Assembly (NCBI GenBank): GCA_913050545.1
Contig: CAJWZY010000101.1
Location: forward strand, 1-7,508
DNA: 7,508 nt
Direction of reading: 5' to 3'
From: an uncultured bacterium
GTDB taxonomy: Bacteria > Planctomycetota > UBA8108
Part shown: positions 5,862 through 7,508 of the stretch, piece after piece
How the letters are laid out: each line of letters opens with the position of its first letter
Position numbering within the stretch: position 1 is the first letter of the stretch
Made by a program: the position numbers and the translations under genes
The notes under the pieces: generated by a model
What the model saw: the letters and a program-made list of their open reading frames with translations, nothing else
What the model was told of the DNA's origin: nothing
Database searches by the model: none

Positions 5862-7343
5862 ATGAATATTCCTATCGAGAACCTGTTACGCAACGAGCTC
5901 AGCCAGCAGGACACCCGCAGGTCTTTCCTGAGAAAGGGTGGCGCGAGCATCGGGGCCGTGGCCCTTGCTGCGCTCCTGGATCCCTCTTCAATTTCTGCCC
6001 AGGATAAAAAGGTAGAGGTCGATGACTGGAAGGGCGTCGTCAATCCCCTGCATTTCAAGCGCAAGGCCAAGCGGATCATCCACCTCTACATGGCAGGTGG
6101 CCCCTCGCACCTCGAGACCTTTGATTACAAGCCGAAGCTCGGCGAGATGCACGGCAAGCCGATGCCCCAGTCCTATACGAAGGGGCAACCGATCGCTCAA
6201 TTGCAGGGCAAGAAGCTGAATTGCCTCGGCCCCCAGCACCCCTTCAAGAAATTTGGCAAGAGTGGGCAGTCTATCTGCGAGATCTTTCCGCACATCGGCT
6301 CTGTTGCTGACGAGCTCTGTATTGTCAGGTCGCTGAGGACGAAGGCCATCAACCATGATCCGGCTCACACCTTCATGAACACCGGATCGGTCATTCCCGG
6401 GCGGCCCTCGATGGGCTCCTGGCTCCTCTACGGGCTGGGCGCGGACACCGATGAGCTTCCCGGATTTGTGGTAATGACCTCCTCCGGGGGTGGACAGGAT
6501 CAACCCATCGCAGCACGCCAGTGGCACAGTGGCTTCCTGCCTTCCCGGTTCCAGGGCGTGCAATTCAACTCAAAGGGTGATCCCGTCCACTATGTGAAGA
6601 ATCCCGCCGGCGTCTCCCGGGAAACCCAGGGAGATCTTCTCAATACCATCAACGGACTCAACAACCTGCTGGGAAAAAGACAGAATGATCCTGAGATCGC
6701 TACCCGCATCGCGCAGTATGAGATGGCTTTCAAGATGCAGGCTTCCGTGCCCGATCTCGTCGATGTGTCCAAGGAACCAAAGCACATCTTTGAACTCTAC
6801 GGAGCCAAACCCGGGGATGGATCCTTCGCCTCGAATTGCCTCGTCGCACGTCGGCTGGCTGAACGCGGAGTTCGCTTCATCCAGCTCTATCATCGCGGCT
6901 GGGACCATCACGGCGATGTGTTTGGCAATATCCCCAAGAAGGCGAAGCAGATCGACCAACCGGTGGCTGCACTCATTGGCGACCTGCGTCAACGAGGGCT
7001 ACTGGATAAGACATTGATCGTTGTGGGAACCGAATTTGGCCGCACACCCATGCTCCAGGGTAAAAGTAATTCCGGGCAGAACAAGAATGTCGGTCGCGAC
7101 CATCACAAGGAGGCATTCAGCGTCATGTTGGCCGGCGGTGGCGTAAAGAGAGGCATCTCTTATGGAAAAACTGATGAGTTTGGTTACCAAGCCATCGAGA
7201 ACCCAGTCCACATGCACGACCTCAACGCCACCATCCTCCATCTACTGGGGTTGAATCATGAGAAGCTAACCTTCAAGTACAAGGGCCTCGATTTCCGTCT
7301 CACCACCGTTAGCGGTGAAGTGATGAAGAGGGTTATCAGCTGA
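5862..7343 (+). CDS. DUF1501 protein, Tat-exported, sulfatase-like fold
   Basis: A 493-residue DUF1501 protein, full length for the family. The N-terminus carries a twin-arginine signal: DTRRSFLRKGG (17-27) with Arg19-Arg20, then a hydrophobic stretch (28-39) and a likely cleavage after SISAQ (43-47). Export in folded form by the Tat system is therefore expected. DUF1501 is related to the alkaline phosphatase/sulfatase superfamily; no reaction has been firmly assigned. Family motifs are present in order: HLYMAGGPSHLETFD (74-88), INHDPAHTFMNTG (163-175), GWDHHGD (346-352), GTEFGRTP (389-396), GRDHHKEAFSVMLAGGG (411-427) and HMHDLNATILHLLGL (450-464). Asp88, the His/Asp residues of 346-352 and 411-415, and His452-Asp453 are the likeliest metal ligands, by analogy with the superfamily. 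GAGG ten bases before the ATG, inside the end of the previous gene, is the probable ribosome site. The four-base gap to that gene indicates one operon. The partnership is a recurring PVC arrangement, suggesting joint action in the periplasm or at the cell surface. Confidence 0.93.
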   Translation: MNIPIENLLRNELSQQDTRRSFLRKGGASIGAVALAALLDPSSISAQDKKVEVDDWKGVVNPLHFKRKAKRIIHLYMAGGPSHLETFDYKPKLGEMHGKPMPQSYTKGQPIAQLQGKKLNCLGPQHPFKKFGKSGQSICEIFPHIGSVADELCIVRSLRTKAINHDPAHTFMNTGSVIPGRPSMGSWLLYGLGADTDELPGFVVMTSSGGGQDQPIAARQWHSGFLPSRFQGVQFNSKGDPVHYVKNPAGVSRETQGDLLNTINGLNNLLGKRQNDPEIATRIAQYEMAFKMQASVPDLVDVSKEPKHIFELYGAKPGDGSFASNCLVARRLAERGVRFIQLYHRGWDHHGDVFGNIPKKAKQIDQPVAALIGDLRQRGLLDKTLIVVGTEFGRTPMLQGKSNSGQNKNVGRDHHKEAFSVMLAGGGVKRGISYGKTDEFGYQAIENPVHMHDLNATILHLLGLNHEKLTFKYKGLDFRLTTVSGEVMKRVIS

Positions 7344-7345
7344 CA

Positions 7346-7508
7346 CTAAAAAAACCCTAACGCCTGGGTCAAATACTGAAACCGATCCAAAACCTGCGAA
7401 TAGTTAAACCTTAAAAAGCAACCATCAGTAACCTTCAGTTTACTGATGTCAACGAGTGCGAGATGGACCGTATCCTGGAGTAAATCGGTTGAATCGAGAG
7501 GATCCACC
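7346..7508 (-). CDS. Possible C-terminal end of an unrecognised gene
   Basis: On the minus strand one frame is open from the right edge (first full codon at 7507-7505) to a TAG at 7348-7346, giving 53 residues. The stretch alternates hydrophobic and polar residues in a protein-like way (for example DLLQDTVHLALVDISKLKV) and ends YLTQALGFF. I do not recognise a family. It would converge on the DUF1501 gene with a gap of two bases, much like the convergent cupin and hemW genes. Against it: an open stretch this short can arise by chance, its third positions are only about half G/C, and it sits in DNA of lower GC than its neighbours. The start and most of the gene would lie outside the window. Confidence 0.3.
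   Translation of the reverse strand, partial: VDPLDSTDLLQDTVHLALVDISKLKVTDGCFLRFNYSQVLDRFQYLTQALGFF
7423..7448. repeat. Perfect 9-bp inverted repeat near the right edge
   Basis: CATCAGTAA (7423-7431) and TTACTGATG (7440-7448) are exact reverse complements separated by eight bases. The stem is AT-rich and no T-run follows on the plus strand; on the minus strand a TTTTT lies about seven bases beyond the stem. It could be a weak terminator, a protein-binding operator or chance. Confidence 0.4.

Noticed and set aside
5988..6563. 191-residue open frame on the minus strand
   Set aside because: It is antisense to conserved DUF1501 motifs and has no independent support.
7348..7369. Minus-strand intrinsic terminator: short ACCC/GGGT stem followed by T7
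   Set aside because: The stem is only four base pairs with a loop of eight, too weak to call, and it would fall inside the possible minus-strand reading frame.
7446..7508. Plus-strand ATG with a frame open to the window edge (21 codons)
   Set aside because: There is no ribosome site, the ATG sits inside the inverted repeat, and the stretch is too short to judge.
1..7508. CRISPR array, tRNA, rRNA or insertion sequence
   Set aside because: No spaced direct repeats, tRNA-like cloverleaf, rRNA segments, transposase motifs or terminal inverted repeats with target duplications were seen.

Overview
The window looks like chromosomal DNA from a bacterium of the Planctomycetota-Verrucomicrobiota (PVC) group. 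The strongest evidence is the adjacent pair of a large secreted protein with PSCyt1, DUF1549 and DUF1553 domains and a DUF1501 protein. These families are greatly expanded in Planctomycetes, Verrucomicrobia and Lentisphaerae and uncommon elsewhere. Genes are tightly packed and most of the window is GC-rich, which fits a free-living member. The sequence alone does not settle the phylum.

Layout, left to right. (1) Positions 1-236 are the last 77 codons of lepA (elongation factor 4). It overlaps by four bases (GTGA) the start of hemW, a radical-SAM heme chaperone-type protein (233-1381). (2) A small cupin gene (1388-1672) lies on the minus strand and converges on hemW with a 6-base gap. (3) A 100-base divergent intergenic region separates the cupin from a secreted PI-PLC X-domain-like phosphodiesterase (1773-2672, plus strand). 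(4) After a 125-base gap that holds a terminator-like hairpin comes the PSCyt1/DUF1549/DUF1553 cytochrome-type protein (2798-5857). Four bases later comes the DUF1501 Tat-exported protein (5862-7343). These two form a clear operon. (5) The last 165 bases are much poorer in G+C (72 of 165). They hold no recognised gene, but a minus-strand reading frame is open from the right edge down to position 7346, so the end of an unidentified convergent gene may be present.

How the genes may work together: lepA-hemW is a housekeeping translation/heme pair. HemW-type proteins handle heme, and the large protein downstream carries two CxxCH c-type heme motifs, but nothing in the sequence ties the two transcription units together. 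The PSCyt/DUF1501 pair is a known but biochemically poorly understood module. Here one partner is predicted to use the Sec route and the other the Tat route. I found no mobile element, CRISPR array, tRNA or rRNA, and no clearly novel multi-gene system. The points most worth a second look are the domain architecture of the 1019-residue cytochrome-type protein, residue substitutions in the cupin and phospholipase-like proteins, and the anomalous right-hand edge.
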